Below are positions 15,127 to 22,934 of a DNA stretch of 43,661 nucleotides, piece after piece (position 1 is the first letter of the stretch; every line of letters starts with the position of its first letter). Below the pieces are notes generated by a model that was not told the DNA's origin, made no database searches, and worked only from the letters and a program-made list of their open reading frames with translations. The DNA comes from Gemmatimonas sp. (GTDB taxonomy: Bacteria; Gemmatimonadota; Gemmatimonadetes; Gemmatimonadales; Gemmatimonadaceae): positions 382-44,042 of the forward strand of contig JAABRT010000024.1 in NCBI GenBank assembly GCA_011390805.1, read 5' to 3'. The position numbers and the translations under genes were made by a program.

Positions 15127-16575
15127 ATGGCCTCCGGACTCTTCGGCATTGCGCGCACAGCATTGCTGGCGCATCAGACGTCGCTTCAGGTTGTGTCGCA
15201 CAACGTGGCGAACGCCGAGACGCCGGGCTATTCGCGTCAGCGCCCCATGCTGTCGGCCAACACGCCGGTGCGCATGCCCTACGGCAATATCGGCACCGGT
15301 GTCGCTTTCAATGGCATCGAACGGCAGCGCGACACACTGCTCGACCAGTCCTTTCGCAGCGCCGCCAGTTTGCTGGGCGAATCCACCACGCGCCGTGATC
15401 TGCTCTCGCAGGTAGAAGGAATCTTCGGTGAGCCGGCCGACGCCGGCATGGCTGCATCCCTTGATCAGTTCTGGTCGTCGTTCAGCGATCTGGCCACATC
15501 ACCGGGCAGCTTGTCGGCCCGGGCGGTAGTGCAGCAGAGCGGGCGACAGCTCTCGCAGCTGTTCAACGATTACGACGCGCGGCTTACACAAACACGTGAA
15601 CAGGTCACGAGTCGGCTCGACGCGCTGGTATCGCAGGTGAATCAGTTCGCCGAACAGGTCGCCGAACTGAACGGTCGTATCATCACCGCCGAAGCCACGG
15701 GCACCGTCGCCTCTGATCTGCGCGATCAGCGCGATCTGCTCATTGACGATCTGTCGCGGATGGCCGGCGCTCGCGCTGAGCCGCAACGCGATGGTTCAGT
15801 GTCCGTACTGCTTGGCAACTCCACCCTGGTAGACGGTACCTCGGCACGTCCGCTGCGCTTGCAGCAGGATCCGCCGGTACCGCCGCCCGCTGTGATGCCG
15901 TCCGACATTCCGGTGCGACTCACGCTGGGTAACAGTGTTGATCGCCTGTACCCGCTGGCCGGTGAGCTCAAGGGTCTGGTGGGCGTGATAAACACCGATG
16001 TGCCCTCGCTGCGTGGACGCCTTGATGCAATGGCCAGCAGCATTGTGTCAACGGTCAACGCAACGCACAGCACCGGATTCGTATTCAGCGGCAATACCAT
16101 TCCCGGCACTGCCGCCGGTAACTTTTTTGATCCGGGCACCGTGGGAGACCCGGTGCGCGCCGGCACCATGAAGTTGCTCGCCGCCGTGGAACAGAACGCT
16201 GCCAACATCAGCGCCTCCGGCGATGCAAACGCACCGTTTGACAACCGCATTGCCACCGGATTGGCCGCACTGCGCAACAATACCACCGCCGTCACCTTTA
16301 CCGGTGCAGGTGGCGAAACGGAAACCGCCGGTTTCGGCACGTTCTTCCGTACCACGGTCACACGGCTCGGTCTCGACGTACGTGGCGCCACCGACGACAC
16401 GTCAGTGCGCACGATTCTTTCCGAGCAGGCCGACGCGCGGCGTCAGTCGGTGAGCGGCGTAAGCACCGACGAGGAGCTCATTCAGCTCATGCGCGTACAG
16501 CAATCATATGTAGCCGCCACCAAGCTGGTGAAAACGGCCGATGAGATGCTGCAGACACTGCTCTCACTCGTCTGA
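15127..16575 (+). CDS. flgK: Hook-filament junction protein 1 FlgK
   Basis: 482 residues. The N terminus GLFGIARTALLAHQTSLQVV, VSHNVANAETPGYSRQRPML is classic FlgK; the C terminus ends LIQLMRVQQSYVAATKLVKT, AADEMLQTL-like, typical of the paired coil. FlgK sits between hook and filament as the first junction ring and is exported with FlgN help. The middle (about 230-420) is the variable surface domain. The size is within the FlgK range. flgL, the usual next gene, is missing here: csrA begins 14 bases after the stop. Confidence 0.95.
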   Translation: MASGLFGIARTALLAHQTSLQVVSHNVANAETPGYSRQRPMLSANTPVRMPYGNIGTGVAFNGIERQRDTLLDQSFRSAASLLGESTTRRDLLSQVEGIFGEPADAGMAASLDQFWSSFSDLATSPGSLSARAVVQQSGRQLSQLFNDYDARLTQTREQVTSRLDALVSQVNQFAEQVAELNGRIITAEATGTVASDLRDQRDLLIDDLSRMAGARAEPQRDGSVSVLLGNSTLVDGTSARPLRLQQDPPVPPPAVMPSDIPVRLTLGNSVDRLYPLAGELKGLVGVINTDVPSLRGRLDAMASSIVSTVNATHSTGFVFSGNTIPGTAAGNFFDPGTVGDPVRAGTMKLLAAVEQNAANISASGDANAPFDNRIATGLAALRNNTTAVTFTGAGGETETAGFGTFFRTTVTRLGLDVRGATDDTSVRTILSEQADARRQSVSGVSTDEELIQLMRVQQSYVAATKLVKTADEMLQTLLSLV

Positions 16576-16616
16576 CGGAGCGCCGGCCAATGCTCGTACT
16601 CGGACGCAAGGAAGGA
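16575..16616 (+). promoter_or_regulatory. Cluster of CsrA-type GGA motifs over the csrA start
   Basis: Four NNGGA elements occur in 42 bases: ACGGA (16575-16579, at the Shine-Dalgarno position), TCGGA (16600-16604), AAGGA (16608-16612) and AAGGA (16612-16616). CsrA binds A(N)GGA motifs and often represses its own translation this way. The motifs are seen; autoregulation is inferred. AAGGA in the coding part could be codon chance. Confidence 0.35.
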
Positions 16617-16853
16617 GAATCCATCCTCATTGAGGGTGGCATCCGGATTGTGGTGGTGTCGTGCGACAAAGGCGGCGTACGCCTCGGCATTGAGGCGCCA
16701 TCTGCCCTGCGCATCCTGCGTGGCGAAATTGCCGCACAGGTGGCCAGTGAAAATCAGCGGGCCAGTGTACCGGCGGATTCCGATTGGTTGAAGTCGTTGG
16801 GCACAGCGCCCGAAAAATCTGTCAAGCCTGCAGCATCAGAGGTGAAGCCGTGA
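16590..16853 (+). CDS. csrA: Carbon storage/translation regulator CsrA
   Basis: 87 residues. The core is MLVLGRKEGESILI, VVSCDKGGVRLGIEAP, then LRILRGEI, aligning with the CsrA beta strands. Arg6 and the Arg of LRGEI (Arg44 equivalent), which contact RNA, are kept, though the usual HREEI is here LRGEI. The C-terminal tail of about 25 residues is longer than in E. coli CsrA (61). CsrA dimers bind GGA loops in mRNA leaders; in many flagellate bacteria it controls flagellin translation and is antagonised by FliW. No fliW is nearby. It ends the flgF-csrA block. Confidence 0.93.
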   Translation: MLVLGRKEGESILIEGGIRIVVVSCDKGGVRLGIEAPSALRILRGEIAAQVASENQRASVPADSDWLKSLGTAPEKSVKPAASEVKP

Positions 16854-16869
16854 CCTGCACGCCCGGACA

Positions 16870-17541
16870 TCAGCGTCCGGCGCGACGGGCGGCCGACAAC
16901 GTGGCGAGGCGTATCACGCAGCCGCCATCGTTGCGCGGTGTCACGGTGCCGAATGCTGACTGCAGACACATGTTCGCCGCCTGCGCATCACACAGCGTGG
17001 CTTCATCGGTGTCGCCATCTGCCGCGTGGTCAGGGTGCACGAGCACCGTCACGGTGTCCGCATCACTCGACACGTCGATTACCACGGCGCTGGCCTGTGC
17101 GAACGCCGCCCGCTTGGCCGAGGTGATGGTCAGCAGCAGTGCCTGGAGAAACGCGTGCGGCTCTACGAGCACCGGCAGCACATCTGCCGCGGTCGTGACC
17201 CGTACTTCCACGTCGCGCAAATCGCCGTGGTGCGAATGCAACGCGACAGCCTGCTCAATGATGTCGAGCGGTGCAACCGGTTCAACGCCACTGTCATCGC
17301 GCGACGGCAACAAGCGAAGCAGCTGCAGCAGACTGTCCATGCGCTCGGTCTCGACGCGCAGCTGCTGGGCGCCCTGCTGGCATGTCATGTCTTCGTGCTC
17401 CAGCATGTACGCAGCCGCAGACACTGTAGCAATCCGGTTGCTCAATGCGTGCGTGACACCACGCAGCAGTTCTTCCTGCAGTTCCAGCCAGCGTGCCCGG
17501 GTTTCGGCAAGCGGCATCGCAACATTTTCCGCGTCGCTCAT
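16870..17541 (-). CDS. Small histidine-kinase-like protein, possible phosphotransferase
   Basis: 223 residues on the opposite strand to all neighbouring flagellar genes. Residues 15-60 resemble a dimerisation/H-box helix pair (EELLRGVTHALSNRIATVSA, with His31 as candidate phospho-site). Residues about 75-215 have the layout of a GHKL ATPase-like fold (PLDIIEQAVALHSHHGDLRD; then LVEPHAFLQALLLTITSAKR in the N-box position, and CVIRL at the end), but the N-box asparagine and the glycine boxes are not recognisable. That matches a degenerate kinase of the ChpT kind, which relays phosphate rather than binding ATP. It converges on csrA (16 bases apart) and diverges from motA (48 bases). The function is inferred. 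Confidence 0.6.
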   Translation of the reverse strand: MSDAENVAMPLAETRARWLELQEELLRGVTHALSNRIATVSAAAYMLEHEDMTCQQGAQQLRVETERMDSLLQLLRLLPSRDDSGVEPVAPLDIIEQAVALHSHHGDLRDVEVRVTTAADVLPVLVEPHAFLQALLLTITSAKRAAFAQASAVVIDVSSDADTVTVLVHPDHAADGDTDEATLCDAQAANMCLQSAFGTVTPRNDGGCVIRLATLSAARRAGR

Positions 17542-17589
17542 ATCGCGACACTACCTTGCGTCCCGAATTCACGGCTCAGGTACGACCGT

Positions 17590-18447
17590 ATGATGGTCAT
17601 TGTCGGGTTGGTTATTGTGTTTGGCGCGGTGCTCGGCGGTTACGTCATGCACCACGGCCAACTGGCCGTGCTCATTCAGCCGAGTGAGTTTGTCATTATT
17701 GGTGGTGCAGGCATTGGAGCATTGATAGCAGCGAATCCTCCCGCTGTCATCAAGGCAACTATGGGGCAACTCGTTGCGCTCATCAAGCCCACCCCCTTCG
17801 GTGCACAAGCGTACGCCGAGTTGTTGCAAGTCCTGTACGAAATCTTCCAGAAGGCGCGCAAAGACGGACTGGTGGGACTCGAATCACACATCGAAGACCC
17901 GAAGGCGTCAGATATTTTTCAGAAATATCCGTCGTTTTTGAACAACCATCACGCCGTGTCATTGCTGTGCGATACGCTGAAGGTGCTGCTCACCGGCGCG
18001 GTGGAGGATCACAATCTCGCAGAGATTCTGGATCTCGACCTCGAAAAGCATCATCACGAGGCGATGAAGATTCCCACGGCGATTTCGGCGGTCAGCGACG
18101 CCATGCCGGGCTTTGGTATCGTCGCCGCCGTGTTGGGCGTGATCATCACGATGGGATCAATTGGTGGTGAAGCGGCAGAAATCGGTCAGAAGGTGGCCGC
18201 GGCGCTCGTGGGAACGTTCCTGGGCATTCTGTTGGCCTACGGTCTGCTGAGCCCGATTTCCGCGGCGGTGACATCGCGCATTCACGCCGAAAACGATTAC
18301 ATGCTGTGTATCCGCACAGCGCTGCTTTCGTTTGCCCGCGGCGATGCACCAATGACGGCCGTAGAGTTTGCGCGCCGCAATGTTGAACCGCACGAGCGTC
18401 CGAGTTTCGCCGAGCTGGAAGAGCTTACGCGCAAGAAGGCGGCATAA
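17590..18447 (+). CDS. motA: Flagellar stator protein MotA
   Basis: 285 residues, normal for MotA. The N terminus MMVIVGLVIVFGAVLGGYVM and the loop KPTPFGAQAYAELLQVLYEI are family-like. The C-terminal helices carry the stator prolines in MKIPTAISAVSDAMPGFGIV and LLAYGLLSPISAAV. MotA pentamers surround MotB dimers and convert ion flow into torque on FliG. The frame runs open far upstream to 17026 antisense to the kinase-like gene; ATG 17590 (or 17593) is the real start because the protein aligns from there. motB follows after three bases. Confidence 0.96.
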   Translation: MMVIVGLVIVFGAVLGGYVMHHGQLAVLIQPSEFVIIGGAGIGALIAANPPAVIKATMGQLVALIKPTPFGAQAYAELLQVLYEIFQKARKDGLVGLESHIEDPKASDIFQKYPSFLNNHHAVSLLCDTLKVLLTGAVEDHNLAEILDLDLEKHHHEAMKIPTAISAVSDAMPGFGIVAAVLGVIITMGSIGGEAAEIGQKVAAALVGTFLGILLAYGLLSPISAAVTSRIHAENDYMLCIRTALLSFARGDAPMTAVEFARRNVEPHERPSFAELEELTRKKAA

Positions 18448-18450
18448 GCC

Positions 18451-19287
18451 ATGAGCGCGCGCGGCGGCAAGAAGATTATCATCGTCAAGAAAAAGGTCGC
18501 CGGCCACGGCGGCCATCACGGTGGCTCGTGGAAGGTGGCCTACGCCGACTTCGTGACTGCCATGATGGCGTTTTTCATGGTGATGTGGATTCTGGGCATG
18601 GACGATCAGACCAAGTCGGCCATCGAAGGCTACTTCTCCAATCCCGTGGGCTATCGCAAAGGCTACGGTGCGGGCTCGAGTCCGATCGCCGTGGGGTCGT
18701 CGCCCACAAACATCCAGCGTACGCCGTTGCGGCTGGTGGTGCGCGCAAATGAAGAAAAAGCGTTCGAGAATGCGCGCCAGCGCATCATGACACAGCTTGA
18801 GGCCAACGACTCCCTGGCCAAGCTCAATGCACAGGTCGAAGTGAACGTGACACGGGATGGGCTGCGCATCGAGTTGATTGAGAGCGGTTCAGGCGATGTG
18901 TATTTCCCCATGGGTTCGGCGCTCATCAAGCCGGCTGTGGCGCTGGTGCTGTCGATTGTGGGCGGTGAGCTCTCCACGTTGTCGCATCCCATCGTACTCG
19001 AGGGGCACACCGACGCTGCCCAGTTCGGAGCCAACGCCTCGTATACCAACTGGGAGTTGAGTTCAGACCGCGCCAATGCGGCACGGCGCGTGCTTGAAAC
19101 AACGGGTGTTGATCAGACGCGACTGCTCGAAGTGCGCGGCTACGCCGACAAACGATTGCGTGATCCGGGCAATCCCACGGCAGCCGCCAACCGTCGCATC
19201 TCACTGTTGCTGCCGTTTACCAATGTGCCCGATGGCATGGTGGGTGATCTTCCCGTTGAAGAGTCAGCGCCGCCCCCCCAGCCGTAG
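18451..19287 (+). CDS. motB: Flagellar stator protein MotB
   Basis: 278 residues. A short basic cytoplasmic N terminus is followed by one transmembrane helix containing the ion-carrying aspartate (Asp33 in WKVAYADFVTAMMAFFMVMW). The C-terminal half is an OmpA-type peptidoglycan-binding domain (LEGHTDAAQFGANAS; NWELSSDRANAARRVLE; RGYADKRLRDPGNPTAAANR). MotB anchors the stator to the wall while Asp33 carries ions. I see no feature that firmly separates proton from sodium use. It is the last gene of the flagellar locus, 36 bases before an unrelated secreted protein. Confidence 0.96.
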   Translation: MSARGGKKIIIVKKKVAGHGGHHGGSWKVAYADFVTAMMAFFMVMWILGMDDQTKSAIEGYFSNPVGYRKGYGAGSSPIAVGSSPTNIQRTPLRLVVRANEEKAFENARQRIMTQLEANDSLAKLNAQVEVNVTRDGLRIELIESGSGDVYFPMGSALIKPAVALVLSIVGGELSTLSHPIVLEGHTDAAQFGANASYTNWELSSDRANAARRVLETTGVDQTRLLEVRGYADKRLRDPGNPTAAANRRISLLLPFTNVPDGMVGDLPVEESAPPPQP

Positions 19288-19323
19288 TCGAAACCCTCGG
19301 CGGTATCCAGTGGTACAGAACAC

Positions 19324-20358
19324 ATGCGTTATGGTGTTCTGCTGTTCCTGCTCAGCATCGTGTGTGCGCCGCTGGTGACCGCACAGAACGTGTCGGTCGT
19401 GGTACGGGTTCTGGCGGATGAGGGTCCGTTGGCGAACGCTGAGGTCATTGACCGTTCCAGTGGTGCCCGCGCGCTCACGCGCAGTTCGGGCGACGTGTTG
19501 GTACGGGTAAACAATAGATCCCGACTTTCGCTGCGTGTGAGGCAGTTGGGGTTTGCGTATCAAGACATTGCACTGCGTGCGTCCGACTTGTTGGGCGGTG
19601 GACGTGATACCGTGATTGTGCGTCTCGAGCGCGTTGCGTTTGCGATGCCTGCCGTTGCCACGGTTGCGTCAAGCCAATGTCCGCGCCTTGATCAGGAGCA
19701 TGCGCAGCTGGGGTACTATGCGTTGACTCAACTTCGGGAGGGCGCTGAACGATATGCAACCTTCAGCGAGGCGTATCCGTTCCGCGTGCTGCTTGAGCGT
19801 CGCACGAGTATGCAATTTACGGGTTACGCTTGGCCTTCCAGGCGGGTTTCCCGGGAGCGCGTACTTGCTGAAGAATGGGGTGAGCCCTATTCACATGGCA
19901 ATGTTATGTTTCGCGATCAACGCGGATTTGCGGTACCCGTGCTCTCCGTTCGTGCACTGGGTGACCCCGAGTTCTGGGCGCATCACTGCATCACTGCGGC
20001 CTTCATCGAGGGAGAGCCGGACAACCGTCGTGTGCGCCTGGAGTTTGTCCCCAGCCCGTCGGTGCGCGACACCGACTGGGCCGGAAGTGCGGTCATCGAT
20101 TCAGCCACCAGTGTATTGCAGCGTCTCGACTTTCAGCTGCTCGTGCGGCAGCGCGGCGGACCGCGCAGACTTGAGGGTTACACCACGTTCAGGTCACCAT
20201 CGCCGCTCATCAGCATTCCAGACAGTACGGCGGCAATTTGGTGGTATCACCGTCCCGATATTGATGAGCCTTGGGGCCCGCCCAACATGGTGCAGGTAAT
20301 TCGCGTTGAAAAGGTGCAGTATCGCAAACAAACTCCCCCCAGCGCGGCAGCGCGCTAA
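19324..20358 (+). CDS. Secreted protein with carboxypeptidase-regulatory-like domain
   Basis: 344 residues. A signal peptide (1-20, ending VTAQ) is followed by a beta-sandwich at about 22-100 resembling CarboxypepD_reg-like domains (VVVRVLADEGPLANAEVIDR; then RLSLRVRQLGFAYQDIAL). The remaining 240 residues are mostly beta-rich, with no motif I can name. Such proteins are abundant in Gemmatimonadota and Bacteroidota, often periplasmic or outer-membrane associated, without a defined role. Two cysteines (in SSQCPRLDQ and HHCITA) could form a disulfide. It may be read through from motB, since I see no terminator between them. Function unknown. Confidence 0.7.
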   Translation: MRYGVLLFLLSIVCAPLVTAQNVSVVVRVLADEGPLANAEVIDRSSGARALTRSSGDVLVRVNNRSRLSLRVRQLGFAYQDIALRASDLLGGGRDTVIVRLERVAFAMPAVATVASSQCPRLDQEHAQLGYYALTQLREGAERYATFSEAYPFRVLLERRTSMQFTGYAWPSRRVSRERVLAEEWGEPYSHGNVMFRDQRGFAVPVLSVRALGDPEFWAHHCITAAFIEGEPDNRRVRLEFVPSPSVRDTDWAGSAVIDSATSVLQRLDFQLLVRQRGGPRRLEGYTTFRSPSPLISIPDSTAAIWWYHRPDIDEPWGPPNMVQVIRVEKVQYRKQTPPSAAAR

Positions 20359-20364
20359 CAGACC

Positions 20365-20820
20365 ATGAGAAAACTGTTCAAACGAGTACGTGCCACATTG
20401 TTTATGGGCGTCGCGTGGGCGCTGGTGTGGGCGCCTGTGGGAGTGCTTTCCGGGCTCATCATCGACCCCGACGGCTCCATGGATGAGATGTGGATTCTCA
20501 TTGGCGCATACCCCGGCTTTGTTGGCGGTGTGCTGTTTTCACTGGTGCTGCTGAGCGCGCGGGGTCGCCACCGTCTGGACAAGCTTTCCATCGCCCGCGT
20601 GGGCGCGTGGGGCGCAGCCGCAGGTTTAGCGGTTGGCATTCTTCCATTCATGATTGGCACCGCCACATCGACGGTTCCGCTGTGGCTGCTCGCGGGCGGC
20701 TTTGCAGGCGTGACTACCGCCCTGAGCGCAACTTCTGCGGCCGGTTCCGTGTGGCTGGCGCAACGTGCTATCGCGAAGGAGCAGCTCGCCGCGCCGGAGG
20801 AGCCCCGCGCGCTACGGTGA
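20365..20820 (+). CDS. Small polytopic membrane protein, unknown
   Basis: 151 residues beginning six bases after the preceding stop. Four hydrophobic segments are visible: about 10-32, 43-64, 80-100 and 106-126. The C terminus is short and charged (QRAIAKEQLAAPEEPRAL). No catalytic or binding motif is recognisable. Codon use looks like the neighbours. The close spacing suggests co-transcription with the secreted protein upstream. The last nine bases overlap the 3' end of the convergent frnE-like gene, so the two stop codons are interlocked. Confidence 0.7.
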   Translation: MRKLFKRVRATLFMGVAWALVWAPVGVLSGLIIDPDGSMDEMWILIGAYPGFVGGVLFSLVLLSARGRHRLDKLSIARVGAWGAAAGLAVGILPFMIGTATSTVPLWLLAGGFAGVTTALSATSAAGSVWLAQRAIAKEQLAAPEEPRALR

Positions 20821-21528
20821 TGGGGCGCGCTCACCATCAACAGGCATAGTTGCGGACGAACGCGCATCCCACGCCTGCTGTAGCGCAGCCACGAGTGTTG
20901 CCGGACTTTGCGCACCGGAAACGCCGTATTTGCGATCGAGCACAAAAAAGGGCACCCCGGTGACGCCAATCGCCTGGGCGTCCGCCTCATCCTGTCGCAC
21001 CGCATCGGCGAATGCGTTGCTGTTGAACATGCTGCGCACGGCCGTTGTGTTGAGCCCCACTTCGGAGGCCAGCGACACCAGCGTGTCCACATCACCAAGC
21101 GACGCGCCTTCGCCCAGATAGGCGGCGAAGAGACGCTCACCCAGGGCTTCGCGCAGCGGTTGCGCGGAATCCGACGTGTCCGTGCGCGCGGCATCTTCAC
21201 TGGCCGCAAAGTGCAGCAGACGATGCGCGTTGAACGTGTTACCCACTTTCACCTTATCAAGCGCAAACGAGAGCCCCTCAGCCGCTGCCGCCTCGGTCAT
21301 GCGCGCGTTCATGCGCTGCGCTTCTTCAACCGTGGTGCGGTACTTGCGCGCCAGTAACTCCGGCTGCGGCTCGCTATGCTCGAGGGGTGCGTTGGGATCG
21401 AGCTCAAAGCTCCGCCATGTCACCTGCACATCGCTCGCATGGGCAAACTCTGCGAGCGCGGCTTCAAACCGACGCTTACCCACGTAGCACCACGGGCACG
21501 CAACATCCGACCAGATTTCAACCTGCAT
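20812..21528 (-). CDS. DsbA-family oxidoreductase, FrnE type
   Basis: 238 residues. A thioredoxin-like active site CPWC lies at residues 11-14 (EIWSDVACPWCYVGKRRFE), and the C-terminal half has the FrnE/HCCA-isomerase-like ending TGVPFFVLDRKYGVSGAQSP, with the cis-proline VPF. No signal peptide is seen, so it is cytoplasmic, unlike DsbA. FrnE-like proteins are thiol-disulfide oxidoreductases linked to redox stress. I chose ATG 21528 over the upstream GTG at 21540 because AAGGTGA lies about eight bases before it. It is the last gene of an apparent operon with the small membrane protein and the FNT channel. Confidence 0.88.
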   Translation of the reverse strand: MQVEIWSDVACPWCYVGKRRFEAALAEFAHASDVQVTWRSFELDPNAPLEHSEPQPELLARKYRTTVEEAQRMNARMTEAAAAEGLSFALDKVKVGNTFNAHRLLHFAASEDAARTDTSDSAQPLREALGERLFAAYLGEGASLGDVDTLVSLASEVGLNTTAVRSMFNSNAFADAVRQDEADAQAIGVTGVPFFVLDRKYGVSGAQSPATLVAALQQAWDARSSATMPVDGERAPSP

Positions 21529-21551
21529 GACTGCACTCACCTTGAAGTTGT

Positions 21552-21785
21552 CTATGGTAGCGGGCCGATACGTGAGAGCAGTGATGGCGTGCCGCGCAGC
21601 GCGCTGATCACCAGATCGACACCCAAACCACCCAGCACGATTGCGGCCACGCCGGCGCCAAGCCTGGTGGCGGCGGTGGATGTCACCACGATAGCCACCG
21701 CAATCACTACGAATAAGATGCCAAACGCCACACTGATGTTCCGCCGTGTGGGAGTCGAGCTGCCTGGATCAGGGGATTCCGGCAT
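21552..21785 (-). CDS. Small two-helix membrane protein, unknown
   Basis: 77 residues. A short polar N terminus (MPESPDPGSSTPTRRN) precedes two hydrophobic helices, about 18-36 and 40-60, and the protein ends SLLSRIGPLP. No family is recognised. It lies between the FNT channel gene (36 bases upstream on this strand) and the FrnE-like gene (23 bases downstream), so it is probably co-transcribed. The regular hydrophobic pattern and tight spacing support a real gene despite its size. Confidence 0.65.
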   Translation of the reverse strand: MPESPDPGSSTPTRRNISVAFGILFVVIAVAIVVTSTAATRLGAGVAAIVLGGLGVDLVISALRGTPSLLSRIGPLP

Positions 21786-21821
21786 CGGTGTTGTGATAGT
21801 CGTTCGGTATTGCGGTACGAC

Positions 21822-22676
21822 TCAGACTTCGGCACGCACCTGAGCGTACGTGAGCGCGGTAAACATACCTGTTCCGCCAACCACGTTGCCAACGAGTGCC
21901 GGTAGCACGCCCCGCAGCACGGCATCGCTGACCGACAACTCGCCCCCCAGCATGAGTACAAACAGTTCGGTGGCACCGGCAACAACGTGCGACATCCCGC
22001 CCACACCGATCATGTACGTGAGGATCACAATAATCAGCACCTCTCCGGCGCCTTCCATGCGCGGCATGATCCACACCAGCGAAGCAATCAGAAATCCGGC
22101 CGGCATCCCCCACAGCAGATGTTGCATGGCCGAGGCTTCAGCATAGTGTCGTGAGACGGCCAGAATACCGTCCATCTGCAAGTCCGGTACGATGTGCGCA
22201 TACACCAGCAGTGCCGACGCAATCAGGCACCCTGTCATGTTGGCGGCGAACACGATCCCCCACAACCGCGCGGTCCGCTGCAGGTTGCGCGTTGTGGGCT
22301 TCAAGAGCAGCTGCAGAATGGGCGTAATGGTGTTTTCGGTAAACAACTGCATGCGACCAAGTATCACGATCAGAAATCCAACGGCGTATCCAAAGTTCGA
22401 GACCGCCGGTGCCCAGTCCGTGTCGGGAAGCATCGCCACCAGGAATCCTTTGCACAGCACCGACATGCTGATCGCCAGCCCCGCAATCACTCCAGACCAC
22501 CACAACGCATTAAAGGAACGCGCCAGCTCGTGCTCTCCTTCTTTGCGGATCGCCTCGTAAATAACAGAAGTCGAGTAGGCAGTGAGTTCATCGGCCTGCT
22601 CTTCGGTTTCCCGATCCTTCTCCTGCTTCTCGCGTACCTCCGCTTCATGCGTTTGATGCGTATGCGTGTCGCTCAT
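21822..22676 (-). CDS. Formate/nitrite transporter (FNT) family protein, YfdC-like
   Basis: 284 residues. Residues 1-45 are hydrophilic and rich in Glu, Lys and His. The FNT core with six helices follows: LARSFNALWWSGVIAGLAIS, LGRMQLFTENTITPILQLL, and near the end ELFVLMLGGELSVSDA. The FTENT segment and the helical repeats are FNT-like; the N-terminal extension and RSFNALWWSG are typical of the YfdC subgroup, whose substrate is not settled. I chose ATG 22676 because AAGGAG lies just before it, instead of the longer open frame to 22781. It heads a minus-strand operon and diverges from the FAS1 gene. Confidence 0.88.
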   Translation of the reverse strand: MSDTHTHQTHEAEVREKQEKDRETEEQADELTAYSTSVIYEAIRKEGEHELARSFNALWWSGVIAGLAISMSVLCKGFLVAMLPDTDWAPAVSNFGYAVGFLIVILGRMQLFTENTITPILQLLLKPTTRNLQRTARLWGIVFAANMTGCLIASALLVYAHIVPDLQMDGILAVSRHYAEASAMQHLLWGMPAGFLIASLVWIMPRMEGAGEVLIIVILTYMIGVGGMSHVVAGATELFVLMLGGELSVSDAVLRGVLPALVGNVVGGTGMFTALTYAQVRAEV

Positions 22677-22934
22677 GCTGCTCCTTCGCCTGGAGATGAG
22701 TGCAAGGTGCTGCCGACGACTCGATAGCCGCTTCTGAATATTCCCCTGTGCACAAGCCAAATGCCATGGGCACGATTTCATGACTCATACGCTTGATGCA
22801 ACAGAAGGCGCGCCAGAAGGTGCGCATTTTCACATCTTCACGACGTGTGTCGATGTGCTGGACATCACGAGAGCGTCTGTATGAAATGCATTCAGCACGC
22901 TTCGTGCTCTGCAATATTGATTGGGAGCAACACC

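Noticed and set aside
17026-17589. Long N-terminal extension of MotA
   Set aside because: It is the antisense of the kinase-like gene and is rich in Arg, His and Cys; MotA homology begins at 17590.
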